A DNA stretch of 59,787 nucleotides from Deltaproteobacteria bacterium (GTDB taxonomy: Bacteria; Desulfobacterota; Desulfobacteria; Desulfobacterales; Desulfosalsimonadaceae), in contig JAADHK010000081.1 of the NCBI GenBank assembly GCA_013151835.1, positions 1 through 59,787 on the forward strand, written 5' to 3'. Positions within the stretch are counted from its first letter, which is position 1. Every line of letters begins with the position of its first letter. A program made the translations under genes and the position numbers. This document shows positions 16,647-25,724 of this stretch, piece by piece. The notes under the pieces are model-generated. The model saw only the letters and a program-made list of their open reading frames with translations, searched no databases and was not told the origin of the DNA.

Positions 16647-17933
16647 ATGAAAAAAGAAATCATTGCAGTCATAGGGCTCGGATACGTAGGGCTTCCCCTG
16701 GCCGTGGCCTTTGGGGAAAAATACCCGACAATTGGCTATGATATAAAAAAACAGGTCGTTTCATCCTGTAAAAAGCATATCGACCCTTCCGGCGAGCTTG
16801 GTGAAAAAGCACTGAAATCCGCACGTCATCTCGAGTTCACAAATGATCCTTCCATGCTTTCATCGGCCGACTACATCGTTGTGGCTACGCCAACCCCCAT
16901 CGACATCGCCCGACAACCGGACCTTGGTCCGATTTCATCGGCAACACGCACCGCCGGCAGGTTCATGAAAAAGGGCGCCCTTGTCATATTCGAGTCTACC
17001 GTTTATCCCGGAGTCACAGAAGAGGTATGTGTCCCGATCCTTGAAAAGGAGTCGGGTATGGCGTGGAAACAAGATTTCCACGTGGGATATTCCCCTGAGC
17101 GCATCAACCCGGGAGATACGAAGCACACACTTAAAACAATAGTAAAGATCGTTTCGGCAGATGATGCGACAAGTCTTGATCGGATCGCGGCGCTCTATTG
17201 CTCCATCGTGGATGCCGGGGTTCATCGCGTAAAAAGGATAAAAGAAGCCGAAGCCGCCAAGGTGATCGAAAACACCCAGCGGGATCTTAATATTGCGCTC
17301 ATGAACGAGCTTGCCGTAATTTTCGACAACCTTGGAATCGATACCCGGACGGTTCTTGCCGCGGCAGGCACGAAATGGAACTTTCTTCCGTTTACGCCCG
17401 GCCTGGTGGGCGGACATTGCATAGGCGTTGATCCTTATTATCTAACCTACAAGGCCGAAACTGCCGGCTACCATCCCGAGGTAATACTGGCCGGCCGCAG
17501 GATTAATGACGGCATGGGCAAGTTCGTGGCGGAAAAAACCGTAAAACTCATGTCCACATCCCGTGGAAATCCCCGGGGCGCAAGAGTTGCGGTGTTGGGT
17601 CTGACCTTTAAGGAGGACTGCGCCGATCTGCGCAATTCCCGGGTTATCGATATCGTGCGCGAGCTTGAATCTTACGGAGTCAAAACCGTTGTACATGACC
17701 CTTTGGCGGACCCGGATACGGCTCGGTCCATTTACGGCATATCATTGTGCTCATGGGAGGAGGTCGATAGGGTTGACGCCATTGTAATCGCCGTGGCCCA
17801 CGAGGCTTTTCGCAGCCTGCCACTGGATGAATATGTCCACAGGCTTTCCCCGGGCGGCTGCATCATAGATGTCAAGTCAATCCTCGATCCGGACGCGGTT
17901 CGTAAAGCAGGGGTTCCTTTCTGGAGATTGTAA
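16647..17933 (+). CDS. UDP-sugar 6-dehydrogenase, TviB/WbpO-like
   Basis: 428 residues of the UDP-glucose/GDP-mannose dehydrogenase family: NAD-binding GLGYVGLPLA at the N-terminus, the central STVYPGVTEEVC segment, the catalytic Cys in VGGHCIGVDPYYL, and the C-terminal domain with VLGLTFKEDCADLRNSR. The run CIGVDPYYLTYK followed by ILAGRRINDGMG matches enzymes that oxidise UDP-GlcNAc or UDP-GalNAc (Vi antigen TviB, O-antigen WbpO) better than UDP-glucose dehydrogenase. GGAG lies 12 bases before the ATG at 16647; the open frame extends upstream, but that stretch is the inverted-repeat element, so a longer protein is not credible. It would supply a uronic-acid sugar for a surface polysaccharide. 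Co-location with PAPS genes hints at sulfated glycans (inference). Confidence 0.85.
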   Translation: MKKEIIAVIGLGYVGLPLAVAFGEKYPTIGYDIKKQVVSSCKKHIDPSGELGEKALKSARHLEFTNDPSMLSSADYIVVATPTPIDIARQPDLGPISSATRTAGRFMKKGALVIFESTVYPGVTEEVCVPILEKESGMAWKQDFHVGYSPERINPGDTKHTLKTIVKIVSADDATSLDRIAALYCSIVDAGVHRVKRIKEAEAAKVIENTQRDLNIALMNELAVIFDNLGIDTRTVLAAAGTKWNFLPFTPGLVGGHCIGVDPYYLTYKAETAGYHPEVILAGRRINDGMGKFVAEKTVKLMSTSRGNPRGARVAVLGLTFKEDCADLRNSRVIDIVRELESYGVKTVVHDPLADPDTARSIYGISLCSWEEVDRVDAIVIAVAHEAFRSLPLDEYVHRLSPGGCIIDVKSILDPDAVRKAGVPFWRL

Positions 17934-17937
17934 TTTT

Positions 17938-18642
17938 CTATTGTAAACTGTCATAATATACATTTATCCCGCCCCTCACCTTTTCATAATAGATGATCGG
18001 CGCCCTGATCGTATCCTGCATAAGCGGCTGACTCTTATAGGTCACCGGCTTTATGGATACCGCCGTTGCCCCGATATACCCGTCAATTCCCCTTGCCTCC
18101 TCTTCGGGGTTTGAAAGCCGGGAAGTCGTATTTTTCATGGAAGCGATTTTTTTTAAGATACTCTTTTGAAATTTAAGGCCGATATAGGTCTTTGCGAGGA
18201 TGAGTTCGCTGACCCATCGCCGCACCATGGGCTTGTTGATGGAATTCATGGTTTTTTTCATTTTTTCGAGCATGGCCCAGGTCTGCCCGGATGCCCGGTC
18301 AATGGCATTTGGATATCGGTTTGTATACCATGTTTCCCATTGCCTGTAAGTCCTTCCGTCAAATTTTTGTATGAGTTCCGACATCTGGCCGACTTTTGAC
18401 GGCCTTGTTGCCTGGGCGTTTCTGTTGGCAAGGTTTATTATCTGGGTGGCATAGGTGGGATAGGTTTCGACCTTGCCGGTGGTGTCGACCATCAGTTCTT
18501 TTGTGGTGATAATAAATTGCGCTTTTTTCTGTTTTCCAACCCTGTGATAATTTTTGGCAAAAACAGAAAAGACTGCGGCAATGCTTATTGTGGCCACGAA
18601 AAACGAGATTATGATCGGGTTTTTGCGAATCTGTTTGTACAT
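17938..18642 (-). CDS. Membrane-anchored MjaI-like restriction endonuclease candidate
   Basis: 234 residues. The N-terminus has a basic cap and one strong transmembrane helix (PIIISFFVATISIAAVFSVFA). The rest resembles, from memory, the MjaI type II restriction enzyme family (CTAG cutters): TQIINLANRNAQATRPSKVG, QMSELIQKF, then GIDGYIGATAVSIKPVTYK, in which ID...SIK fits a degenerate PD-(D/E)xK nuclease core. The start is secure: AGGAGGAG lies five bases before the ATG, while the internal ATG at 18492 that would remove the anchor has no binding site. No DNA methyltransferase is adjacent. It is convergent with the TviB-like gene (4-base gap). A membrane-tethered nuclease facing incoming DNA is an inference; an unrelated periplasmic protein remains possible. 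Confidence 0.5.
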   Translation of the reverse strand: MYKQIRKNPIIISFFVATISIAAVFSVFAKNYHRVGKQKKAQFIITTKELMVDTTGKVETYPTYATQIINLANRNAQATRPSKVGQMSELIQKFDGRTYRQWETWYTNRYPNAIDRASGQTWAMLEKMKKTMNSINKPMVRRWVSELILAKTYIGLKFQKSILKKIASMKNTTSRLSNPEEEARGIDGYIGATAVSIKPVTYKSQPLMQDTIRAPIIYYEKVRGGINVYYDSLQ

Positions 18643-18744
18643 CCGGGCTCCTCCTGATGAATCTGATAAAAAAATTTATTGACTGGAAAATGCTCTATTA
18701 CTAATATCAAAAATTTTATAAAAAACAAGATGGGGCAAATTTAA

Positions 18745-19680
18745 TTGAATCAGGGGCTATTTATAATAGGGACGGATTTCGCCGAAGGGTGTGAATCCGT
18801 TTCCCCGGACAGTGTTGGGGATAGATCCGTATCCTGGGAAAAGTCCATACGGGGATTCGGGCCGTGGGAGCCGGTTTTGCTTAATGGCCCCGGAGGAACA
18901 ACCCGGCTTAAGGCATGGCGCTCAATGTGTTATTCAGGCCCTGAAACGGTTTTTATCTGCGGCGAATGTACCTCCACCATGGATGTGGTAAAAAAAATGA
19001 CTTCCCTTGGCCTTTTAAAAGCCTGGGATTCCGTAATAAGTGTTTTTCAGACTGCGGGCCGGGGGCAGCACGGCCGCACCTGGGAGTCATTGGGCGGGAA
19101 TCTTTTTTCCTCGTGGCTCTGGCCGCCGTTTGACAAAAGCCTTGATCCCGCCGGCCGATGGGCAAACATGGCGTCTTTGCTTGCAGGCGGTGCTATAGCC
19201 GATTTTCTTGCAACTATCGGGGTTTCCGTTGAAATTAAATGGCCCAACGACCTTCTTTATCACGGCAAAAAACTCTGCGGAATACTCGTGGAAGACTTCA
19301 GCGGTTTGCTGGTCACGGGTATCGGGATAAACATTAAATCAGCGCCTGGCGAGAATTCGTTTTACGGGCGCGGTGCGATCCCTGCCACATCCCTTTTGGC
19401 TGCGGGAAAAACATTTTCACCTCTGGAACTCTGGCTTGACATTCTTAGTGCGGGAAAATCCTTTTATTCACACATGACGCGTCATGCCGGGCCGGACTTT
19501 TTTATTAAATGGCTTGAAGCCAGGCTCGCCTGGAAGGGCGCCAGGGTTGTTATCCGTGAACTTCCTGAAGGTGAGATTGCCGCCCGTATTTCAGGCCTTG
19601 CGCCTGACGGAGGGCTTGAGATTTCACGAAACGGTCAAGCCGAAACCCTGTATAACGGCCGAATTTTCCAGGTGGACTGA
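18745..19680 (+). CDS. birA: Biotin--[carboxylase] ligase BirA
   Basis: 311 residues containing the biotin protein ligase core: QTAGRGQHGRTW (the GRGRxGRxW biotinyl-AMP loop), VEIKWPNDLLYHGKKLCGIL and VTGIGINI. A C-terminal SH3-like domain follows. There is no N-terminal helix-turn-helix, so it is not the DNA-binding BirA repressor type; the first 60 residues are an unrecognised extension. The start is a TTG, with only a weak GGGG upstream. The biotin-dependent carboxylase gene follows after 35 bases, its obvious substrate, so the pair is probably an operon. Confidence 0.88.
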   Translation: MNQGLFIIGTDFAEGCESVSPDSVGDRSVSWEKSIRGFGPWEPVLLNGPGGTTRLKAWRSMCYSGPETVFICGECTSTMDVVKKMTSLGLLKAWDSVISVFQTAGRGQHGRTWESLGGNLFSSWLWPPFDKSLDPAGRWANMASLLAGGAIADFLATIGVSVEIKWPNDLLYHGKKLCGILVEDFSGLLVTGIGINIKSAPGENSFYGRGAIPATSLLAAGKTFSPLELWLDILSAGKSFYSHMTRHAGPDFFIKWLEARLAWKGARVVIRELPEGEIAARISGLAPDGGLEISRNGQAETLYNGRIFQVD

Positions 19681-19715
19681 TTATATCGATTAATACAACA
19701 GGAAATATTTACAAG

Positions 19716-22700
19716 ATGATTGAAAAGACTTTTGAGCAGGTATCAAACGATATCAATGGAAAACCCATACTCATCGCCAATCGCGGGATTCCGGCAAGGC
19801 GCATAAGCCGCTCGATCTCGGAACGGCTCCAGGGTATCGCCATCATGACCGCCACGGATGTTGACAAGACCTCCCCGTCAACCCTGGGCGCAAAGGAGTT
19901 GCTCCTTTTGGGAGAAGATCCCAGGGCCTACCTCGATCTTGATCATATCATCAAAATGGCGAAAAAGCGCGGCATTGTTGCAATACATCCGGGCTGGGGG
20001 TTTGGCGCCGAAGACGAGACTTTTCCGGAAAAATGCGAAGCTGCGGGAATTATTTTCATCGGCCCCCCAAGGGATGCAATGAAAATGCTCGGGAACAAAG
20101 TTGCCGTGCGAAAGCTTGCAACAACACTCAATATTCCTGTGGTGCCTGGCTCTGATGAGGCTGTCACGCTTGTTGAGGCAAAAAAAGTCGCGATGGCCAT
20201 AGGATATCCGGTGATGCTCAAGGCCGAGGGCGGCGGAGGCGGAAGGGGCATATATGAAGTCTATGATGAAGAAGAATTGGATATAGCTTTTCACAAGGCA
20301 TCGGTCCTTGCCGAGGCTTCGTTTGGAAACCCCCGGCTCTATGTGGAAAAGTTTCTTCCGTCCGTCCGACACATTGAAATTCAGATCATTGCCGACCAGT
20401 ACGGAAATATTTTCGCGTTTGACGAGCGGGATTGCACGATACAGCGTAATCATCAGAAACTGATCGAAATCACGCCGTCTCCATGGCCGAAAATGACGCG
20501 AAAATTAAGAAATCGGCTCAAGAGCTACTCAACCTGCCTGGTCCGTGAGGCAGGTTATTATTCCGTTGCAACAGTCGAGTTTCTTGTTGACCCTGAAGGA
20601 ATTCCTTATCTCATAGAGGTTAATACGCGTCTCCAGGTGGAGCACGGTATAAGCGAATGCCGTTACGGCGTCGATCTTGTGGAGGAGCAGATCGCCATTG
20701 CATTCGGATCACGGCTCAGATTTTCGGAAAATACTATTCATCCGTTTTTATGGGTGATGCAGACCCGTATAAATTGCGAGGACCCGCAGAGAAGCTTCGA
20801 GCCTAATTCAGGGCTTATAACTCGCTATATATCACCAGGCGGGCAGGGCGTCAGGCTCGATTCATGTGTCACCGGAGGGTATGAATTCCCATCCCAATAC
20901 GATTCAGCCGCATCCCTTTTGATCACATACGGCAATGACTGGATAAAGACAGTGCGCCTCATGGAAAGGGCGCTTCGGGAATATATGATAAGCGGGGTCA
21001 AGACAACCATCCCGTTTCACCGCCGGATCGTAAAACATGAAAAATTCATATCCGGAGATTACGACACCCGGTTTATTGAAACACATCCCGAACTTTTGCT
21101 TTATACGGATATCGAACCCGAGTCATTACAGGTTTCACGGCTCGTGGCCGAGATTTCCGCAAAAGGATATAATCCATACGTCGGTTTGGGTGAGTACCGC
21201 GGCAGGCCCGATAAGCGGGTCGAGGCATCTCGATTAGTTTTGCCGAAAATCGAAAACAGCGCTGAAGTTTCCATCCCGCAAAAGGACCGTGAGGCGGTCC
21301 TCGATTTTTTAAGAACCGAACGTGAAGCTAAAATTGTACATTTTACCGACACCACCACGCGCGACATAACCCAGTCCAACAGTGGAAACAGGTTCCGGCT
21401 TGCGGAAGACCGTAAAGTAGGCCCTTTTTTGGATGAATGCGGATTTTTTTCCCTGGAAAACGGAGGCGGCGCTCATTTTCACGTGGCAATGCTCGCCAAC
21501 ATGACCTACCCCTTTACCGAGGCGGCCGAGTGGAACAGGTTTGCTCCAAAGACAATGAAGCAGATACTGATCCGGTCCACAAATATCCTTGGATACAAGC
21601 CTCAGCCGCGATCCCTGATGCTTAAAACAGGCGAGATGATCTGTGATCATTACGACGTGATCCGGTGTTTTGATTTTTTAAACCACGCCGACAACATGCG
21701 GCCGTTTGCGGAGATTGCGCTTTTATCATCTGAAAACATATTCGAGCCCGCCATATCGCTTTCCCATGCCGCAGGGTTTGATGTTGAGTATTATATTGCT
21801 GCCGCCGATGAAATTATGGCCCTTGTCGCCAATGTCACGGGAAAGAGTAAAAAGACAGCCTCCGGCCGGATCATTCTCGGGTTAAAGGATATGGCTGGTG
21901 TCTGTCCGCCCGGGTTTATAAGGAGCCTGGTCTCCGGGATCAGGAAAAAATATCCGGATCTTGTCATCCATTATCACCGTCATTACACGGACGGACTCTT
22001 TGTTCCCGCCGTCGGGGCGGCGGCAAGCGCCGGAGCCCATATCATAGATACCGCCATAGGCGCCGCCGTAAGATGGTACGGGCAGGGCGAAGTCCTTTCC
22101 ACGGCAGCTTTTTTCGAAGATGAACTCGGATTGTCGACCAGGCTCAACAAGGATGCCATAAGAGCCGCCGGTTTTGTGTTAAAACAGATCATGCCGTATT
22201 ACGACAGGTATTGTTCTCCGTATTTCAAGGGGATTGATTATGACGTGGTCGAACACGGAATGCCGGGCGGCGCAACCTCTTCCTCCCAGGAAGGGGCCAT
22301 GAAGCAGGGATATATTCATCTTTTGCCACACATGCTCAGGTTTTTGGCCGGGACCCGGAAGATTATCCGGTATCATGACGTTACTCCCGGCTCGCAGATC
22401 ACCTGGAATACCGCTTTTCTTGCCGTAACCGGAGCGTATCGGCGGGGTGGAGAACGGCATGTTGCAAGGATGCTGGACGTCCTTGAGGCGGTAGTGAATA
22501 CACCTGACCAGGAGCTTTCAGATGAGATGAAAGCAAGACGCCTTAAACTTTACAAGGACAGCAATGACGCCTTCAGAGATCTTTTGCTCGGCCGGTACGG
22601 AAAGCTCCCCTTGGGATTTCCGCCTGACTGGGTTTATAAAAGTGCGTTTGGCGGAGAATATAAAAAAGCCCTGAAAAAGAGGACTCAAATATCACCCCTT

Positions 22701-23441
22701 GAAAATCTGGAAGAGATCGATATCGACAAAGAGCAGTTGAAGCTCCAGGACGCCATTAAACGGAAACCAACCGAAGAAGAGCTGGTCCTGTATCTGAACC
22801 ATCCGGGCGATGCCCTTAAGACCTTTGAGTTTCAAAAAAAGTTCGGTGACCCCAACCAGGTGCCCCTTGATGTCTGGTTTGAGGGGCTTGTCCCTGGCAG
22901 GGAAATGGAGTTCGCAGATACAAGCGGCAAGCCCCATAAGATGATGATTTTCGACATTTCAAAGCCGAGACAATCGGGTATGGCAATCGTCAGATATCTC
23001 CTTGATTCCGAGATCATAACCTGTGAAGTTCAGATGGCAAAGCCCAGAGGCGCGGCCAGGGATACCACGCGCATGGCGGACCCGGACAACCCGTATCATG
23101 TGGCCGCGCCCAATAAAGGCGACCTGTGGGTGGTTTATGTCGGCCCGGGCGATTTTGTTAAAAAAGGGGAAGCCCTGTTTAATATTTCCATTATGAAACA
23201 GGAAAAAGCCGTATTGTCCCCGGTTGACGCCGTTGTGAAACAGGTGGTCAGGACAGCTAATTATTCGTCCGATAAAAAAATGGTCCCGGTTTCCGAAGGG
23301 GAACTGATCATGGAGCTTTCACCCGCGCCGAATTTATGCCCGTCATGCAAAGAACCCCTGTCAAATAACAATTTCCTTTTCTGCCCCTTTTGCGGGCATG
23401 GCTTGAACGGCAATGGCGGGGATGGGCAGGGGGCGGCGTGA
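19716..23441 (+). CDS. Pyruvate-carboxylase-like biotin enzyme with C-terminal zinc ribbon
   Basis: 1241 residues. Domain order: biotin carboxylase (1-470; IANRGIPARRISRSIS, GGGGRGIYEV, EVNTRLQVEH), carboxyltransferase (about 540-830; DTTTRDITQSNSG, GLKDMAGVCPPG, HYHRHYTDG), a PYC/OADA-type connecting domain, and a biotinyl domain with the acceptor Lys near 1161. The layout is that of single-chain pyruvate carboxylase (usually about 1150 residues), which would make oxaloacetate from pyruvate, bicarbonate and ATP. Oddities: the carboxyltransferase is divergent, the biotin motif is IMKQ instead of AMKM, and a four-Cys zinc ribbon (CPSC...CPFC) closes the protein. Another 2-oxo acid or acyl substrate cannot be excluded. 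birA lies just upstream. Confidence 0.82.
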   Translation: MIEKTFEQVSNDINGKPILIANRGIPARRISRSISERLQGIAIMTATDVDKTSPSTLGAKELLLLGEDPRAYLDLDHIIKMAKKRGIVAIHPGWGFGAEDETFPEKCEAAGIIFIGPPRDAMKMLGNKVAVRKLATTLNIPVVPGSDEAVTLVEAKKVAMAIGYPVMLKAEGGGGGRGIYEVYDEEELDIAFHKASVLAEASFGNPRLYVEKFLPSVRHIEIQIIADQYGNIFAFDERDCTIQRNHQKLIEITPSPWPKMTRKLRNRLKSYSTCLVREAGYYSVATVEFLVDPEGIPYLIEVNTRLQVEHGISECRYGVDLVEEQIAIAFGSRLRFSENTIHPFLWVMQTRINCEDPQRSFEPNSGLITRYISPGGQGVRLDSCVTGGYEFPSQYDSAASLLITYGNDWIKTVRLMERALREYMISGVKTTIPFHRRIVKHEKFISGDYDTRFIETHPELLLYTDIEPESLQVSRLVAEISAKGYNPYVGLGEYRGRPDKRVEASRLVLPKIENSAEVSIPQKDREAVLDFLRTEREAKIVHFTDTTTRDITQSNSGNRFRLAEDRKVGPFLDECGFFSLENGGGAHFHVAMLANMTYPFTEAAEWNRFAPKTMKQILIRSTNILGYKPQPRSLMLKTGEMICDHYDVIRCFDFLNHADNMRPFAEIALLSSENIFEPAISLSHAAGFDVEYYIAAADEIMALVANVTGKSKKTASGRIILGLKDMAGVCPPGFIRSLVSGIRKKYPDLVIHYHRHYTDGLFVPAVGAAASAGAHIIDTAIGAAVRWYGQGEVLSTAAFFEDELGLSTRLNKDAIRAAGFVLKQIMPYYDRYCSPYFKGIDYDVVEHGMPGGATSSSQEGAMKQGYIHLLPHMLRFLAGTRKIIRYHDVTPGSQITWNTAFLAVTGAYRRGGERHVARMLDVLEAVVNTPDQELSDEMKARRLKLYKDSNDAFRDLLLGRYGKLPLGFPPDWVYKSAFGGEYKKALKKRTQISPLENLEEIDIDKEQLKLQDAIKRKPTEEELVLYLNHPGDALKTFEFQKKFGDPNQVPLDVWFEGLVPGREMEFADTSGKPHKMMIFDISKPRQSGMAIVRYLLDSEIITCEVQMAKPRGAARDTTRMADPDNPYHVAAPNKGDLWVVYVGPGDFVKKGEALFNISIMKQEKAVLSPVDAVVKQVVRTANYSSDKKMVPVSEGELIMELSPAPNLCPSCKEPLSNNNFLFCPFCGHGLNGNGGDGQGAA

Positions 23442-23519
23442 TTAATTGCAGTTGATTAAACCACGGGCCATGCCAGTGCGACCCCACGAGGTTCATAGCC
23501 TCTCAGGAAGATTACATTT

Positions 23520-24863
23520 TTAAAATTGAGATATATCCACCGGATACCCCAACGCAGCAAGCCTTGCGAGCAGAAGCGCAAGGTCTTTTACGCCTGAACC
23601 TTTGCCCTGTGAGGCATCCATGGCACAGGCGTAAAATTTATAACCCTTGAGTATTGACGAGACCAGGCCGGTCAAAGCCTTTTTAGGGCCTGTCTCGATA
23701 AAGACCCGTATGCCGTCCGAGTACATATTTTTTATTTCTTCCATGAAGTTGACCGGGTTTAAGAGATGATCTCCAAGGAGCGCCCTTGTCTTTGCTTCGT
23801 TATCCGGATACGGCCATGCAGTCGTGTTGGAATATACCGGCATGACGCCGGGTGAAAATGTCACTTTTTCAAGTAATTTTTTAAAGGGCAGGGCGGCATC
23901 GGAGACAAGCCTGCTGTGAAACGCCGCAGACACCGGCAGATCAATCGCCTTCATGCGGTTTTCACGGCAAAGAAGCTTCATGCGATCAATCGCATCGCTT
24001 GTGCCGGAAATTACCCCCTGGGACGGCCCGTTTCTGTTGGCAAGGATTGCGTCGATATGATTCTCTTCAATCAGTGCCTCAATCTTTTCAATGGGCGCGA
24101 TTATTGCGAGCATTTTACCCTTGTCGGTTCCGCCGGCCGAAGCCATGAACCGACCCCTGGCAGAGGCAAGCATATAAAAGGTGTCTTCATTGATGCGCTC
24201 TGCCGCGCAAAGGGCGGTCAGTTCCCCGAAACTGTGTCCTGCCGCTGCATCGGCTTTTAAATTGAAATTTGACAAAATCTTCATCATTTCAATGCTTACA
24301 ACTCCTATGGCCGGCTGGGCGATATCCGTTGATCTCAGCTCGGCTTCAAGCGCCTTTAATCCTTTATCAATATCATTTGATTGCGGGTAAATCTTATTTT
24401 TAAGATTGTTTTTTCCACCAATAACACAGCCTGCGTTTTCAAACAGGTTGTCAATGGGAAAAAACGCGGAAAAGAGCTCCCTGCCCATGTTCACGTACTG
24501 GCTTCCCTGGCCGGGAAAAAGAAAGGCGATCCTTCCGGGCGGCGGCCCCTGACCGGCAAAAGCGAGTTGCCCGGGTTTTTCTTCACCCGGTTCAAGACAG
24601 AGTGCCTTGTCAAGCTCGTCCATGCTATTTCCAACACTTCCAATAACCACAACAAGTCGATGGGAATCTTGATATGAAAAAGAAGAAGCGGCAGTCATGC
24701 ATATTTGCGCTACGCTCTTGCCGGCGGCTTTGATCTCTATGCGGCAGTCCCGGATTTTTTCCTCCAGCTCAGGCCGGGTTTTTGCTGAAACGGCCAGGAT
24801 CGACAGGCCATTTTTCAGATCTGACAAAATATTTTTTTTAGCTTTCATGACAACTGTCTCCAT
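23520..24863 (-). CDS. Stand-alone PKS/PUFA-synthase-type acyltransferase
   Basis: About 447 residues. A PKS-style KS-AT linker (LSILAVSAKTRPELEEKIRD) precedes a complete acyltransferase domain: FPGQGSQYVNMG, the catalytic Ser in AAGHSFGELTALC, ANRNGPSQGVISG, SAAFHSRLV and ETGPKKALTG. The C-terminal LGYPVDISQF is the usual end of an AT module in type I PKS or Pfa synthases. It should load malonyl or another acyl group onto an acyl carrier protein. There is no ketosynthase, ACP or other PKS domain next to it, so it is an orphan or acts in trans. GAGG nine bases before the ATG at 24863 sets the start. FabD is less likely because of the linker. Confidence 0.85.
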   Translation of the reverse strand: METVVMKAKKNILSDLKNGLSILAVSAKTRPELEEKIRDCRIEIKAAGKSVAQICMTAASSFSYQDSHRLVVVIGSVGNSMDELDKALCLEPGEEKPGQLAFAGQGPPPGRIAFLFPGQGSQYVNMGRELFSAFFPIDNLFENAGCVIGGKNNLKNKIYPQSNDIDKGLKALEAELRSTDIAQPAIGVVSIEMMKILSNFNLKADAAAGHSFGELTALCAAERINEDTFYMLASARGRFMASAGGTDKGKMLAIIAPIEKIEALIEENHIDAILANRNGPSQGVISGTSDAIDRMKLLCRENRMKAIDLPVSAAFHSRLVSDAALPFKKLLEKVTFSPGVMPVYSNTTAWPYPDNEAKTRALLGDHLLNPVNFMEEIKNMYSDGIRVFIETGPKKALTGLVSSILKGYKFYACAMDASQGKGSGVKDLALLLARLAALGYPVDISQF

Positions 24864-24910
24864 AATTATCAACCTCGATTTTAATGACTGATTCGTCTTC
24901 TTCTTTTTCC

Positions 24911-24954
24911 AAATAACTTATCTATAATATCTTGAAATTATAGATAAGTTATTT
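24911..24954. promoter_or_regulatory. Perfect 18-bp inverted repeat upstream of the acyltransferase gene
   Basis: AAATAACTTATCTATAAT (24911-24928) is exactly mirrored by ATTATAGATAAGTTATTT (24937-24954) around ATCTTGAA. It lies 48 bases upstream of the acyltransferase start, in the divergent gap with gspG. It could be an operator, an RNA hairpin in the 5' leader, or a dispersed palindrome. The rest of the 24864-25277 gap is AT-rich without an open reading frame of interest. Confidence 0.6.
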
Positions 24955-25277
24955 TTCGATACAGTGGTGTTCAAATCGCCATAAAAAAGCTCTATATGAG
25001 CTTCTCATGCTTTTATAATACGACATAAGTCCGGTTAAAAGCAATGTCTGAGTTTAACAGCTCGATATAAAGACGATTTACACTCTACAAAACTTCATGG
25101 AAACTAAAAATATAAAATTGCGAATTAGTACGATAGCGGCGGCATATTAGGGATATAGAACCGGCTTGTAAAAAGGCTTGATATAAAGCTGCCGATTCTG
25201 TAGATAGTCACCTGATGGAGCACGTATTCCGGCATGCACGAACACAAATTTAACTTTGAAATAATAAAGGTGGATTC

Positions 25278-25724
25278 ATGGGCAGGAAAGCACAGCTCAA
25301 TAACAAAGGCTTTACCCTTATCGAGCTTATGGTGGTCATCGTGATCCTCGGTATTCTTGCGGTATATCTTGCGCCGAAGATAATGGGGGAGCCCGACAAA
25401 GCCAAGCGGACAAAGGCAATGGTCGATATCCAGGCGCTTGAAACCGCGCTCAAGATGTACAAGCTCGATAACGGCCACTACCCGACAACTGCACAGGGAC
25501 TCCAGGCCCTGGTGACTGCCCCTTCCGGCGGTCCATCGGCCAAAAACTGGCGTGAAGGCGGGTATCTGGAAAAATCAAAAGTTTCCAAAGATCCGTGGGG
25601 AAATGATTATGTCTATCTCTCTCCCGGCGTCCATGGCGATCTTGACATCATGTCCTATGGAGCGGACGGTGAGCCGGGCGGCGAGGGAAAGAACAAGGAT
25701 ATCTCCAACTGGGAAGTCGAGTGA
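25278..25724 (+). CDS. gspG: T2SS major pseudopilin GspG
   Basis: 148 residues, first gene of the type II secretion operon. The prepilin site is [21 protein letters not shown], giving the usual Glu at mature position 5. The mature domain contains [20 protein letters not shown] and GLQALV, the signature that separates GspG from other pseudopilins, and the C-terminal [12 protein letters not shown] loop that binds calcium in known GspG proteins. It forms the main body of the periplasmic pseudopilus. AAAGGTGG lies before the ATG. The stop overlaps the start of the next gene by four bases. Confidence 0.95.
   Translation: MGRKAQLNNKGFTLIELMVVIVILGILAVYLAPKIMGEPDKAKRTKAMVDIQALETALKMYKLDNGHYPTTAQGLQALVTAPSGGPSAKNWREGGYLEKSKVSKDPWGNDYVYLSPGVHGDLDIMSYGADGEPGGEGKNKDISNWEVE

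Noticed and set aside
24884-24891. ATGACTGA, a half-site like the arms of the operator at 7837
   Set aside because: The second arm is missing, and a single 8-mer is expected about once or twice by chance in a window of this size.
25170-25215. TTGATA and TAGATA with 17-base spacing as the gsp promoter
   Set aside because: The -10 match is poor (three of six), and similar pairs are common in AT-rich DNA, so it is not listed as a feature.
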